Assembly: GCA_002718735.1 (NCBI GenBank)
Contig: PBFR01000003.1
Location: forward strand, 16,961 to 39,567
DNA: 22,607 nt
Direction: 5' to 3'
Source: Halobacteriovoraceae bacterium
GTDB taxonomy: Bacteria > Bdellovibrionota > Bacteriovoracia > Bacteriovoracales > Bacteriovoracaceae
The notes under the pieces are model-generated. The model was not told the origin of the DNA and made no database searches. It worked only from the letters and a program-made list of their open reading frames with translations. How positions within the stretch are numbered: the first letter of the stretch is position 1; the number at the start of each line of letters is the position of its first letter. The translations under genes and the position numbers were made by a program. Shown piece after piece: positions 1 through 7,735 of this stretch.

Positions 1-2
1 AG

Positions 3-506
3 GCCACGCAAAATTGGGAAGACGCACCTGTGAGAATTGCTGTTTTCTCCGACTTCCAATGCCCATTCTGTGAGAAGGTTGCAAAGCAAATTCCTCAAGT
101 CATTCAGGGGATAGAAGATAAAGTAAATGTCTCCTATTACTTCTACCCCCTTGATAATGCTTGTAATCCGAATATCAAGAGAGCATTTCACCAATTTGCT
201 TGTAAGGCCGCTTACCTTGCAGCCTGTGACACAGAAAAATTTGTAGAAGTGCATGATGTGATTTTTGAAAGACAACGAGAGCTAAGTTTTGACAACCTAT
301 ACAAATGGGCAAATGAGTTTGGACTCAAAAACTGCTTTGAAAACCAAGAAGTTCAGGACGTTGTGAAACAAACCATTAATACTGGGGATCAGTTTAATTT
401 AACTTCAACGCCAACAATTGTAATCAATGGCAAAGTTATTAAAGGCTCAGTTCCAACGGTTTATCTAAGGGCAATCATTAAATCCATTTTGGAGAATAAT
501 GAATAA
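3..506 (+). CDS. DsbA-family thiol:disulfide oxidoreductase, 3' part (5' end outside window)
   Basis: The C-terminal part of a thioredoxin-fold protein of the DsbA/DsbG family, which oxidises or isomerises disulfides in exported proteins. The frame is open back to the first bases of the window and encodes an in-frame segment ending DAPVRIAVFSDFQCPFC, the usual lead-in to the active site, so the real start and any signal peptide lie upstream. Counting from the GTG at 30, the CxxC motif (CPFC) is at residues 11-14 and the cis-proline loop (STPTIVING) lies near the C-terminus; between them is the helical insertion typical of DsbA. The cysteine-rich middle (CNP, CKA, ACD, NCF) could add structural disulfides. 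The last 8 bases overlap the TatD gene, so the two are probably co-transcribed. The family is clear; the substrate is not. Confidence 0.85.
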   Translation, partial: ATQNWEDAPVRIAVFSDFQCPFCEKVAKQIPQVIQGIEDKVNVSYYFYPLDNACNPNIKRAFHQFACKAAYLAACDTEKFVEVHDVIFERQRELSFDNLYKWANEFGLKNCFENQEVQDVVKQTINTGDQFNLTSTPTIVINGKVIKGSVPTVYLRAIIKSILENNE

Positions 507-1269
507 GATAATTGAAACACATTGCCATTTAGACTATCTAAAGGCCGAGCCTCTTGAAGAAATTCTCAGGAAATCTCAGGAGGCCGGAGTTGACAAGCTC
601 ATCACAATAGCTGTTGAGCCAGACAACTTCGATGCTGCTTTCGAGCTATCAAAGGCACATGAGAGTGTTTTCTTCACTCAAGGCATTCATCCGCATGATG
701 CAAAACTTGCAACAGAGGCGGCGTATAAAGTAATTAAAGATCGAGCAAGTGAGCCTAAAATGGTGGCCGTTGGCGAGATTGGCCTTGACTACCACTATGA
801 CAACTCACCTAGAGAGATTCAAAGGGATGTTTTTAGAAAACAAATGGAAATTGCCATTGAACTTGATAAACCAGTTGTTATTCACTCTAGAGATGCTGAT
901 GAAGACATGATCAGCATGCTTAAGGAGCTTGGCCCAAAGTTAAGAAGAAAAGGTGTCATTCACAGTTTCACATCATCTTTAGAGCTTGCAAAAACCGCTT
1001 TGGACTTAGATTTTTATCTTGGGTTTAATGGAATTATTACCTTTAAAAAAGCAGATGATGTGCGCGAGGCCGTGTCCCTTGCTTCCCTGGATAGAATTCT
1101 AACAGAAACGGACTCTCCATTTTTAACACCTGTCCCACACAGGGGAAAAGAAAATGCTCCTTACAGGTTGCCCCATATTGTTGAAAAGATAGCTGAAATT
1201 AAAGAAGTTGACTCAGCTGATGTTTATAATAAGACTTACGACAACGCCCTAAGGCTCTTTGGACTTTAG
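499..1269 (+). CDS. tatD: TatD-family metal-dependent hydrolase/DNase
   Basis: A 256-residue amidohydrolase-fold enzyme of the TatD family (YcfH/YjjV/TatD), cytoplasmic metal-dependent 3'-5' nucleases. The metal ligands are all recognisable: HxH in ETHCHLD (residues 8-10), the GEIGLDYHYD glutamate, the VIHSRDA histidine, the GVIHSFTS histidine and the TETDSPFL aspartate. GIHPHDA is also conserved. Length matches the family (about 255-265). The ATG at 499 is preceded by GGAG and overlaps the end of the upstream DsbA-like gene by 8 bases, implying translational coupling. The gene ends just before a hairpin that also serves the opposing gene. Which of the TatD paralogues it corresponds to cannot be decided from sequence alone. 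Confidence 0.92.
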   Translation: MNKIIETHCHLDYLKAEPLEEILRKSQEAGVDKLITIAVEPDNFDAAFELSKAHESVFFTQGIHPHDAKLATEAAYKVIKDRASEPKMVAVGEIGLDYHYDNSPREIQRDVFRKQMEIAIELDKPVVIHSRDADEDMISMLKELGPKLRRKGVIHSFTSSLELAKTALDLDFYLGFNGIITFKKADDVREAVSLASLDRILTETDSPFLTPVPHRGKENAPYRLPHIVEKIAEIKEVDSADVYNKTYDNALRLFGL

Positions 1270-1272
1270 CTC

Positions 1273-1304
1273 AAAAAAAAAGGCCTCGTTGGAGGCCTTA
1301 ATTA
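1273..1304. terminator. Bidirectional intrinsic terminator between convergent genes
   Basis: Perfect 8-bp stem AAGGCCTC (1280-1287) with loop GTTG and arm GAGGCCTT (1292-1299). It is flanked by an A-run on the left (1273-1279) and an AT-rich tract on the right. The A-run gives a strong U-tail for leftward transcripts and the right flank a weaker one for rightward transcripts, so it can stop both tatD and the convergent small gene. Confidence 0.8.
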
Positions 1305-1305
1305 T

Positions 1306-1728
1306 TTATCTACACTTGAAAACTTTTTCATTTAAGTCATAGTCACCGTAGTCGGAACGAATCCTTGCGACAACTCTAATGTAGTCTTTTGATTCTTTAA
1401 CAACTCCAATATGCTCAACTGCACTATGTGCTCCGCCGAAGAAGGAAAAATTCTCATTCCCCGCCAAAGCTTTAAAGATACCTGCAACTTCGTTAAATTC
1501 ACCAACATAGCAAAGATCCTTACTATTCATCACGTCGGTTAGAGCAGAGTCAGAGTTTACTCCACCAAAGTTATATTGGTCTTTGATTAGTTGAATTGAC
1601 TGGGCACCAGTAAAAACGCATGCTTCAGAAGTTGGGCATACTTCAACTTCCCCATCCTGGTACTTATGGAGTCCGTCTTCTGCAAATAGGCCCATCGATA
1701 GCAATAGTAGTGCTGTAACTGCTTTCAT
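1306..1728 (-). CDS. Small secreted protein of unknown function
   Basis: A 140-residue protein with a clear N-terminal signal peptide: a short MKAVTA start, a leucine-rich core, and a likely cleavage after Ala16 (LFA|ED). The mature part has four cysteines (residues 31 and 37, one in DLCYVGEF, one in the C-terminal VFKCR), an even number compatible with two periplasmic disulfides. I recognise no family. The start is well supported: ATG with GGAGG about 6 bases upstream (AACGGAGGATAAATG). It stands alone between the shared terminator and the YhaM-like gene, 89 bp downstream of the latter, and may be co-transcribed with it. Confidence 0.75.
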   Translation of the reverse strand: MKAVTALLLLSMGLFAEDGLHKYQDGEVEVCPTSEACVFTGAQSIQLIKDQYNFGGVNSDSALTDVMNSKDLCYVGEFNEVAGIFKALAGNENFSFFGGAHSAVEHIGVVKESKDYIRVVARIRSDYGDYDLNEKVFKCR

Positions 1729-1817
1729 TTATCCTCCGTTATTACTATTTTCATAGAGCATATACCGCGACGTGTTAAAAATCCAAATAATAGCCGCTAG
1801 GATGTAATAAATACAGA

Positions 1818-2900
1818 TTATTTCTCTACTTTGAAGTCCTTCAACAAGTTACCGAGGTTTTGTTTTACCTCTTTTTCCTGATACTTAGAGCGCTTTTTCT
1901 CATTATTTTGGGTCTTGGGCTGTCTTTCTTGGGATGGAACATACTCCGTATGGAAAGGAAGCTCATCCTTATAGATAATTCTATCCAGGTGCCTAACATA
2001 GCCTGACCATCTACCTGTATTTTGATCAGTTCTTTTAATTGTTTCAAAGGAGTGCATTTTGCTATCCATGTGATCAATTAGATGTAAGAGCATCGCCTCT
2101 GATGTTTGTGGGATTTTAGGCGAACCATATTCATATTCACCATGATGTGAAAGAAGTATGTGTTTGAGGTGAAGCTTAGTTGAGTAAGGGAAATCTTTTA
2201 TTTTGTAGGAATACTTATCAACAATCTCCAACCCCTTAACAAGGTGCCCAACAAGCTTTCCTTCTTCAGTGTATTCCACATTAAAGCCATCAGTTAACTC
2301 GTAGATCTTACATAGATCGTGAAGAATTGCACCTGCGACAACATAGGAAGTATTAACGTTATAGTGCTTAGAAAGCTGCACAGAAAGATTTGAACAAGAT
2401 AGGATGTGCTCCAAAAGACCAGACTCATAGGCGTGATGTATGGACTTTCCGGCCTGCCAAATCTTAAGTCTTCTCTCAATCTCTTTATCGCCCAAGACAT
2501 TAAGCAATAGATCTCTTATATAGACGTCTTGAAGGTTTTTAACAATTTCAAGAAGTTCGTCAAACATTTGCTCAGGATCTCTTCCTGACTTAACAATATA
2601 GTCATCCATATTAACATCCGCTTCTGATACTGGTTCACAAGAAGATACAACAAACTGCTTTTTCCCCATATATAGATTTGCCTTTCCCTTAACTTTTACA
2701 AAACCGCCCTTTTCAACTGTGCTTGCAATTTCCTCAGCACCCTTCCAAATTCGAGATTCCAGGTCGCCGGTGCTGTCGGCCAAAATAATGTTTAAAAACT
2801 TCTTTCCATCTTTTGCTTCGACAAGGTTTAGAAACTTAACAAGGAAGACTGACTCGATTTCTTCTTTTGGTTTTAAGTCTGCGACGTTAACTCTTTGCAT
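1818..2900 (-). CDS. OB-fold/HD-domain 3'-5' exoribonuclease, YhaM-like
   Basis: A 360-residue protein with the two-domain plan of YhaM/CBF1 exonucleases: an N-terminal OB-fold nucleic-acid-binding domain (about residues 15-90, with FLNIILADSTGDLESRIW and an LYMGKKQFVV strand) and a metal-dependent HD phosphohydrolase domain (about 140-310). HD residues are H194-D195 in GAILHDLCKIYEL; supporting histidines lie in SIHHAYESGLLEHILS and LLSHHGEYEYGSP, with the final aspartate in HLIDHMDSKM. It should degrade RNA, or single-stranded DNA, from the 3' end. The last 40 residues are a basic, polar, probably disordered tail that makes it longer than Bacillus YhaM (about 314 residues). The ATG at 2900 follows TAGGAG. 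It is divergent from the glycolytic operon. The family call is firm; the exact substrate is inferred. Confidence 0.85.
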   Translation of the reverse strand: MQRVNVADLKPKEEIESVFLVKFLNLVEAKDGKKFLNIILADSTGDLESRIWKGAEEIASTVEKGGFVKVKGKANLYMGKKQFVVSSCEPVSEADVNMDDYIVKSGRDPEQMFDELLEIVKNLQDVYIRDLLLNVLGDKEIERRLKIWQAGKSIHHAYESGLLEHILSCSNLSVQLSKHYNVNTSYVVAGAILHDLCKIYELTDGFNVEYTEEGKLVGHLVKGLEIVDKYSYKIKDFPYSTKLHLKHILLSHHGEYEYGSPKIPQTSEAMLLHLIDHMDSKMHSFETIKRTDQNTGRWSGYVRHLDRIIYKDELPFHTEYVPSQERQPKTQNNEKKRSKYQEKEVKQNLGNLLKDFKVEK

Positions 2901-3001
2901 AAAAGATGGCTCCTACAGGGTATGTTTTGAAATGTGGATTTATATTGCCTGAAGATAACCCATAAATCCAGTGCGTCGGAGGTAATTCCAAGTTAATTCT
3001 C

Positions 3002-3030
3002 TATTCATTGGGGCTCAAATATGCCATAAT
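3002..3030 (+). promoter_or_regulatory. Possible extended -10 promoter of the gap operon
   Basis: TGC followed by CATAAT (3022-3030) fits an extended -10 element. The -35 position at 3002-3007 (TATTCA) is poor. Transcription would begin near 3037 and give a leader of about 30 bases ending in the AAAAGGGG ribosome-binding site. Confidence 0.4.
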
Positions 3031-3066
3031 TACGCGCAGTTATAACTAAATTTCAAAAGGGGTAAT

Positions 3067-4092
3067 ATGAGCCAGACAGTACGTATAGGATTAAACGGCC
3101 TAGGTCGAATTGGGAGAACAATTCTAAGAGAATTTGCAATTAGAAAAGCCGAAGGGAAATACAAAAATATAGAAATTGTTGCGGCCAACAACCCCGGTGA
3201 TTTGAGTCACTTATGCCGTCTTTTAAAATATGATTCTCTTCACGGCAAATTCCAAGGAAGAGTTGCAGTTGAGAATGGAAAGCTTATAGCTGGCGACATG
3301 TCTCTAAAAATGTTTCAAACATACGATCCCAAAGAAATTGACTGGAGTTCAGAGAACGTAGATATCGTTGTTGATGCAACAGGTGTTTTCAAGGACAAAG
3401 CTGGTCTTGGACAACACTTGGGTGGGACAGTTAAGAAAGTGATCATGTGTGCTCCAGGGAAAGATCTTGATGGAACATTCGTAGTTGGAATCAACCATGA
3501 AGAATATAACAGCGAAAAACATGACATCATTTCTAACGCTTCATGTACAACTAACTGTTTAGCTCCAGTCGCAAAAGCTTTACATGAAGCTTTTGGAATC
3601 GAGCATGGGCTTATGACAACAGTTCACTCTTACACTTCCGATCAAATGCTTTTAGATGGCAGTCACTCGGACCCTAGAAGGGCCAGAGCTGCAGCAATGA
3701 GCATGGTTCCAACAACAACAGGAGCTGCAAAAGCAGTAGGACTTGTTCTACCAGAACTTAAAGGAAAGCTAGATGGATTTGCAATTAGAGTACCTACCCC
3801 AGATGTATCTCTTGTTGATCTAACTGTAAAACTTACTAAGAAAGCATCAAAGGAAGAAATCAACAATGCTCTTAAAGAAGCGAGTGAAAGCTCTCTTAAA
3901 GGTGTTCTTGGATATGAAACTGAGCCTCTAGTATCTGTTGACTATATGGGCAACCCTTTGTCATCAATCGTTGATGCTGAAATGACAAATGTGATTGGAG
4001 ACAGTGCAAAGGTAATTTCTTGGTATGACAATGAAGTTGGCTTCTCTAATAGAGTGCTTGATTTGGCTGACCACGTGGCATCAAAACTATAG
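3067..4092 (+). CDS. gap: Type I glyceraldehyde-3-phosphate dehydrogenase
   Basis: A 341-residue GAPDH catalysing the phosphorylating oxidation of glyceraldehyde-3-phosphate to 1,3-bisphosphoglycerate. The Rossmann loop LNGLGRIGR (9-17), catalytic Cys160 in SNASCTTNC, His187 in TTVHSYT and the C-terminal SWYDNEVGFSNRV are intact. Two cofactor-determining positions depart from NAD-specific enzymes. The Asp that binds the adenosine ribose of NAD (Asp32 in Bacillus stearothermophilus GAPDH) is Asn42 in VAANNPGD, and the Leu-Pro pair of that enzyme (187-188) is Gly198-Ser199 in LLDGSHSD, resembling the Ala-Ser of NADP-using photosynthetic GAPDHs. A relaxed or NADP-preferring cofactor use is therefore possible. 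GGGG lies 5 bases before the ATG. First gene of gap-pgk-tpiA-secG, with 9 bp to pgk. Confidence 0.97.
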   Translation: MSQTVRIGLNGLGRIGRTILREFAIRKAEGKYKNIEIVAANNPGDLSHLCRLLKYDSLHGKFQGRVAVENGKLIAGDMSLKMFQTYDPKEIDWSSENVDIVVDATGVFKDKAGLGQHLGGTVKKVIMCAPGKDLDGTFVVGINHEEYNSEKHDIISNASCTTNCLAPVAKALHEAFGIEHGLMTTVHSYTSDQMLLDGSHSDPRRARAAAMSMVPTTTGAAKAVGLVLPELKGKLDGFAIRVPTPDVSLVDLTVKLTKKASKEEINNALKEASESSLKGVLGYETEPLVSVDYMGNPLSSIVDAEMTNVIGDSAKVISWYDNEVGFSNRVLDLADHVASKL

Positions 4093-4101
4093 GAAAATAT
4101 A

Positions 4102-5289
4102 ATGGCTTTAAAGTTTATCGATCAAGCGGAAATTCAGGGAAAAAGAGTATTGGCCCGTTTTGACTTCAATGTTCCTTTGGACAAGAGTGACCGCACAAAG
4201 ATTTCCGATACTAGCAGAGTTGATCTTGCAATTCCGACAATCAAATACTTGATTGATAATGGTGCGAGCAAGATTACACTAATGAGTCACTTAGGCCGTC
4301 CAAAAGGCAAAAAAGACGAGAAGTTCAGTCTTGAGCCAGTGGCAACATACCTAGCTGAAAAATTGGATAAAGACGTGGTTTTAGCTGAGTCACCTGTAGA
4401 TGCAGGAGTTAAAGAGCTTCTGACTTTGAATGAAACTAAAATTGTTCTTTTAGAGAATCTACGTTTTGACCCAGGTGAAGAGAGTGATGACGAGGAATTT
4501 GCTTCCAAGCTTGCTCAATATGGTGACATTTACGTTAATGACGCCTTTGGAGCTGCTCATAGAAAGCACGCTTCCGTCCACGCCATTAACAAATTTTATA
4601 AAAACAGTGCATTCGGCGGGTTTCTTATTAAAAAAGAGCTTGAGGCGCTAAATAAAGTTTTAGAGACTCCTGCAAAACCATTTGTTGCCATAATAGGCGG
4701 AGCAAAAGTAAGCGACAAAATTAAGACTATTGAGAAGCTACTAGTGTCAGTGAACAATCTAATTATTGGCGGAGCTATGGCATACCCTTTCCTTAAGGCA
4801 AAAGGTCATAATGTTGGAAACTCTCTTTGCTCAGAAGAGGATGTAAAACTTGCAACAAGTATTTTGAGGGCCGACAAAGGTAACAAGGTGGTACTTCCTG
4901 AAGACCATATTGCTGCTCAGGATATGAATGGCGAGTGTAAAACGATAAATGGCAGAGGAATTGAAGATGGCTGGATGGGACTTGATATTGGACCTTCCAC
5001 TATTAATAGATACGAAAATGTTCTAAAGACAGCTAAAACCGTTCTATGGAATGGTCCAATGGGACTATTTGAGAATCCAAATTACGCTAAAGGAACAATG
5101 GCCCTTGCAAAATGCTTGGCCGACTCTCAGGCATTCACTCTTGTAGGTGGAGGAGATTCGGTTTCAGCTGTTCAAAAGTCTGGCCATGCAGACAAGTTCT
5201 CTCACATATCAACAGGTGGTGGAGCCTCTTTAGAGTATATTGAGAAAGGACAGCTACCAGGGATACAGGCGCTAAAATACGGAGTGTAA
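4102..5289 (+). CDS. pgk: Phosphoglycerate kinase
   Basis: A 395-residue phosphoglycerate kinase, transferring phosphate from 1,3-bisphosphoglycerate to ADP in the step after GAPDH. The N-domain substrate motifs RFDFNVPLD, SHLGRPKG, LLENLRF and NDAFGAAHRKHAS are present. So are the hinge and nucleotide-domain motifs GGAKVSDKI, LWNGPMGLFE and GGGDSVSAV near the C-terminus. Length is typical of the monomeric bacterial enzyme. AGGA overlapping the gap stop codon provides the ribosome-binding site, and the ATG is 9 bases after that stop. The tpiA start follows the stop by one base. No anomalies seen. Confidence 0.98.
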   Translation: MALKFIDQAEIQGKRVLARFDFNVPLDKSDRTKISDTSRVDLAIPTIKYLIDNGASKITLMSHLGRPKGKKDEKFSLEPVATYLAEKLDKDVVLAESPVDAGVKELLTLNETKIVLLENLRFDPGEESDDEEFASKLAQYGDIYVNDAFGAAHRKHASVHAINKFYKNSAFGGFLIKKELEALNKVLETPAKPFVAIIGGAKVSDKIKTIEKLLVSVNNLIIGGAMAYPFLKAKGHNVGNSLCSEEDVKLATSILRADKGNKVVLPEDHIAAQDMNGECKTINGRGIEDGWMGLDIGPSTINRYENVLKTAKTVLWNGPMGLFENPNYAKGTMALAKCLADSQAFTLVGGGDSVSAVQKSGHADKFSHISTGGGASLEYIEKGQLPGIQALKYGV

Positions 5290-5290
5290 G

Positions 5291-6037
5291 ATGGTTAAGT
5301 CATACATAGTTGGCAATTGGAAGATGAACCAAACAAGACACGAGCTTAATGAGTTCTTTGGTCATCTTGAAACTGAAGGTTTAAGTGAGGGTAACTTTTG
5401 GGTAGCCCCTCAATTTATTCATATTCAAACTTGTTTGGAAAAATCTAATAAAGTTCCTTTAAAAATAGGGGCCCAAAACTGTTCTGAAAACACAAGCGGT
5501 GCCTTTACAGGTGAGATAAGCCCGACATCATTATCAGATATTGGGGCACACTTTGTTATACTTGGTCACTCAGAGAGAAGATCCATTTTTAAAGAAAGTG
5601 ATGAACTGGTAAATTCCAAGGTTAAGGCGGCAATGGATACTAATTTGGTGCCTATTCTTTGTGTTGGAGAAACTCTCGAAGAGAGAGAATCTAACAAGAC
5701 TATGGATATTGTATTAAATCAGGTTTCAGAAGGGCTAAAGGGTGTTGAGCTAAGTTCAGAAGAACAAATCATTGTGGCCTATGAGCCGGTTTGGGCCATC
5801 GGAACAGGTAAAACAGCAACTCCAGACCAGGCCGAACAAGTGCATGCAGAAATTAGAAATAGACTTGTTGAGCTATATCCAGAGTGTGGGCAACAAATCT
5901 CAATTCTATACGGCGGAAGTGTTAAACCTAATAATATCGAAGACTTACTTGCGCAACCTAATATTAATGGTGGCCTTGTAGGTGGAGCCAGTCTTAAGGC
6001 ACAGGACTTTCTGGCCCTTTGCAGAGCAATAAATTAG
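5291..6037 (+). CDS. tpiA: Triosephosphate isomerase
   Basis: A 248-residue TIM-barrel enzyme interconverting dihydroxyacetone phosphate and glyceraldehyde-3-phosphate. Substrate residues Asn9 and Lys11 lie in GNWKMN, the electrophile His93 in LGHSERR and the catalytic base Glu165 in AYEPVWAIGTGKTA, which also holds the flexible loop 6. The phosphate-binding YGGSVKP and GGASL segments are intact. Its ATG is one base past the pgk stop, with GGAG inside the pgk 3' end as ribosome-binding site, so translation is probably coupled to pgk. Sixty-four AT-rich bases separate it from secG; a weak TTGCAA/TAAAAA pair there could give secG extra transcription, but I would not rely on it. Confidence 0.98.
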   Translation: MVKSYIVGNWKMNQTRHELNEFFGHLETEGLSEGNFWVAPQFIHIQTCLEKSNKVPLKIGAQNCSENTSGAFTGEISPTSLSDIGAHFVILGHSERRSIFKESDELVNSKVKAAMDTNLVPILCVGETLEERESNKTMDIVLNQVSEGLKGVELSSEEQIIVAYEPVWAIGTGKTATPDQAEQVHAEIRNRLVELYPECGQQISILYGGSVKPNNIEDLLAQPNINGGLVGGASLKAQDFLALCRAIN

Positions 6038-6101
6038 GGGTTTGCAAACGCGCTTAACTTTGATAAAAATTTTCAACTAAATAAAATAAGGATTTTTAAA
6101 T

Positions 6102-6443
6102 ATGATCACAGGTCTTGTTATTCTTCATGTAGTTATCTGTATACTTCTAACAATTGTTGTTCTTCTTCAATTTGGAAAAGGTGCCGAAGCAGGCGCAATG
6201 ATGGGACAAGGTGCTTCTCAGGCCGTTTTCACTTCGGCTTCCAAAGGCAACTTCTTCACTAAAATGACTACATTTCTGGCGATCGCTTTCATGTTAAACT
6301 CTATTGCTCTTACGACTATTAAGTCTAAGAGTGCTGGCGAGTCAATCTTTGATGATGAAGCTCCTATTGCAGCTCCTCTTAATCCAGACGCTGCCACTGA
6401 GGAAGCTACTCCTCAAGCTGACACTCCTGCTGAAACTAATTAA
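6102..6443 (+). CDS. secG: Preprotein translocase subunit SecG
   Basis: A 113-residue SecG, the small non-essential partner of SecY and SecE in the inner-membrane Sec channel. It has the SecG plan: a first membrane helix (about 3-22), a conserved cytoplasmic loop (LQFGKGAEAGAMMGQGASQAVF, then SASKGNFFTKMT), a second helix (about 53-72) and a hydrophilic Ala/Pro/Glu/Thr-rich tail. AAGGA precedes the ATG at suitable spacing. The tpiA-secG order is common in bacteria and supports both calls. A strong terminator follows within 25 bases of the stop, ending the operon. Confidence 0.95.
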   Translation: MITGLVILHVVICILLTIVVLLQFGKGAEAGAMMGQGASQAVFTSASKGNFFTKMTTFLAIAFMLNSIALTTIKSKSAGESIFDDEAPIAAPLNPDAATEEATPQADTPAETN

Positions 6444-6467
6444 GTTAAAGTTTAAATTTATAAAGAG

Positions 6468-6497
6468 AAGGTCTGCAAAAGCAGGCCTTTTTATTTT
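6468..6497 (+). terminator. Intrinsic terminator of the gap-pgk-tpiA-secG operon
   Basis: Nine-bp stem AAGGTCTGC (6468-6476) with loop AAAA and arm GCAGGCCTT (6481-6489), including one G-U pair, followed by a T-rich tract (TTTTATTTT). The T-tract overlaps the stop codon of the convergent ilvA gene, so the same hairpin sits at the 3' end of both units. Confidence 0.85.
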
Positions 6498-7735
6498 GTG
6501 CTCTTATTGAACAAAAAGCTTCTTTGGGCGGTTTTAAACTTCTTTGAGATCTCTTCTAGAATCAACTCGGCATGCTCTCTTCCCTTTGTCTCCAGAACAG
6601 CTTCCACAATTGATTCTTGAAGCTCCAAGTATGGAGCGTTTCTTTCATGTGTGACTTGAAGGATGTTTCCTCCCATCTCTTTCACTAGTTTTGTAAATTC
6701 ATATAAAGAGCCTGGCCTGTCATCAAGAAGTAAATCAACTTTTATTCTTCTATGGGACTCAAGGAGTCCTTTCTCTATAATCCTATCCACAAGATTAATA
6801 TCTATATTTCCACCACATATAATTAGGACAATGTTTTTGTTTTTATATTGTCTAGGGTTTCGATTATACAATTCGTTAAAGGCAGCAAGCGCTATGGCAC
6901 CTGCTCCTTCAGTTATAATTCTGGCCTGTTCCATCAATTCTAGTAAGGCCAGTGCCGTTTGATCATCTGGAATATGCACCGCCTCATCAATAACCTGATC
7001 CAGCAATTGATAAAGCTCTTCATTAGGCTGCTTAACCTTAATTCCGTCAGCGAAGGTGGCGACACTTTCACCAGGAACAAGTTTTCCCTGCTGTAAGGAC
7101 TTGGCCATCGAGCTGGCCCCGCTTGCTTGAGTGCCTATAATTTTTGCGCTCGGAAACAACTCCCGCACGGCCTGTCCCACACCGGCCATAAGGCCACCAC
7201 CACCAATAGCTCCAAATAGATAGTGAATGTCGTCTATTTGATTTCTTAATTCATGGCCTATAGTCCCCTGCCCTGCAATTACCAAAGGGTCATGGAATGG
7301 GTGAACCAAAACTTTATCATTCTCTTTTAAATACTCTTTTAAAAATTGAAAGCTTTCATCTACGTTATCCCCCTCTAGAATAACCTTTGCTCCAAGAGAC
7401 TCTGTGTTGAGAATCTTTATAACAGGAGAGGGCTTAGGCATTATGATTGTTGCCTCAACACCCAATTTTTGGGCCGCCCAGGCAACGCCCTGAGCGTGGT
7501 TGCCGGCACTGACTGCCACGACACCCTTCTTTTTTTCTTCATCTGAAAGATTAAAGATCTTATTGGCAGCTCCCCTTAGCTTAAACGATCCAACAGGTTG
7601 GAGGCTTTCTAGCTTTAAAAAAACGTTTGCTTCATACTTTCTTGAGAGCCAATCGTTTTTTACAAGAGGTGTTGCTGGAAGAAGCGAAGAGATAAGCTGA
7701 TATGCTTTTTCAAATTCTTTGGAATCAATTTTCAT
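6491..7735 (-). CDS. ilvA: Threonine ammonia-lyase (dehydratase) with C-terminal ACT domain
   Basis: A 414-residue fold-type II PLP enzyme that deaminates threonine to 2-oxobutanoate, the first step toward isoleucine or a catabolic route. The PLP lysine is Lys52 in VGSFKLRGA; the SAGNHAQG loop (76-83) and phosphate-binding GGGGLMAG (178-185) are conserved. After the catalytic domain (about 1-320), residues about 330-405 form a single ACT domain (IKVDLLLDDRPGSLYEFTKL), which usually binds an amino-acid effector. One ACT domain and about 410 residues match the shorter IlvA class rather than E. coli IlvA with two. Its ATG overlaps the stop of the upstream HD-GYP gene in an ATGA, so translation is coupled. 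Biosynthetic or degradative role cannot be decided here. Confidence 0.93.
   Translation of the reverse strand: MKIDSKEFEKAYQLISSLLPATPLVKNDWLSRKYEANVFLKLESLQPVGSFKLRGAANKIFNLSDEEKKKGVVAVSAGNHAQGVAWAAQKLGVEATIIMPKPSPVIKILNTESLGAKVILEGDNVDESFQFLKEYLKENDKVLVHPFHDPLVIAGQGTIGHELRNQIDDIHYLFGAIGGGGLMAGVGQAVRELFPSAKIIGTQASGASSMAKSLQQGKLVPGESVATFADGIKVKQPNEELYQLLDQVIDEAVHIPDDQTALALLELMEQARIITEGAGAIALAAFNELYNRNPRQYKNKNIVLIICGGNIDINLVDRIIEKGLLESHRRIKVDLLLDDRPGSLYEFTKLVKEMGGNILQVTHERNAPYLELQESIVEAVLETKGREHAELILEEISKKFKTAQRSFLFNKSTK

Noticed and set aside
30..32. GTG as start of the DsbA-like gene
   Set aside because: The frame stays open upstream to the window edge and encodes the conserved lead-in before the CPFC strand; there is no ribosome-binding site before the GTG.
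6042..6069. Separate promoter for secG in the tpiA-secG gap
   Set aside because: TTGCAA and TAAAAA are 16 bases apart but the -10 match is poor, and there is no terminator after tpiA, so read-through from gap is sufficient.
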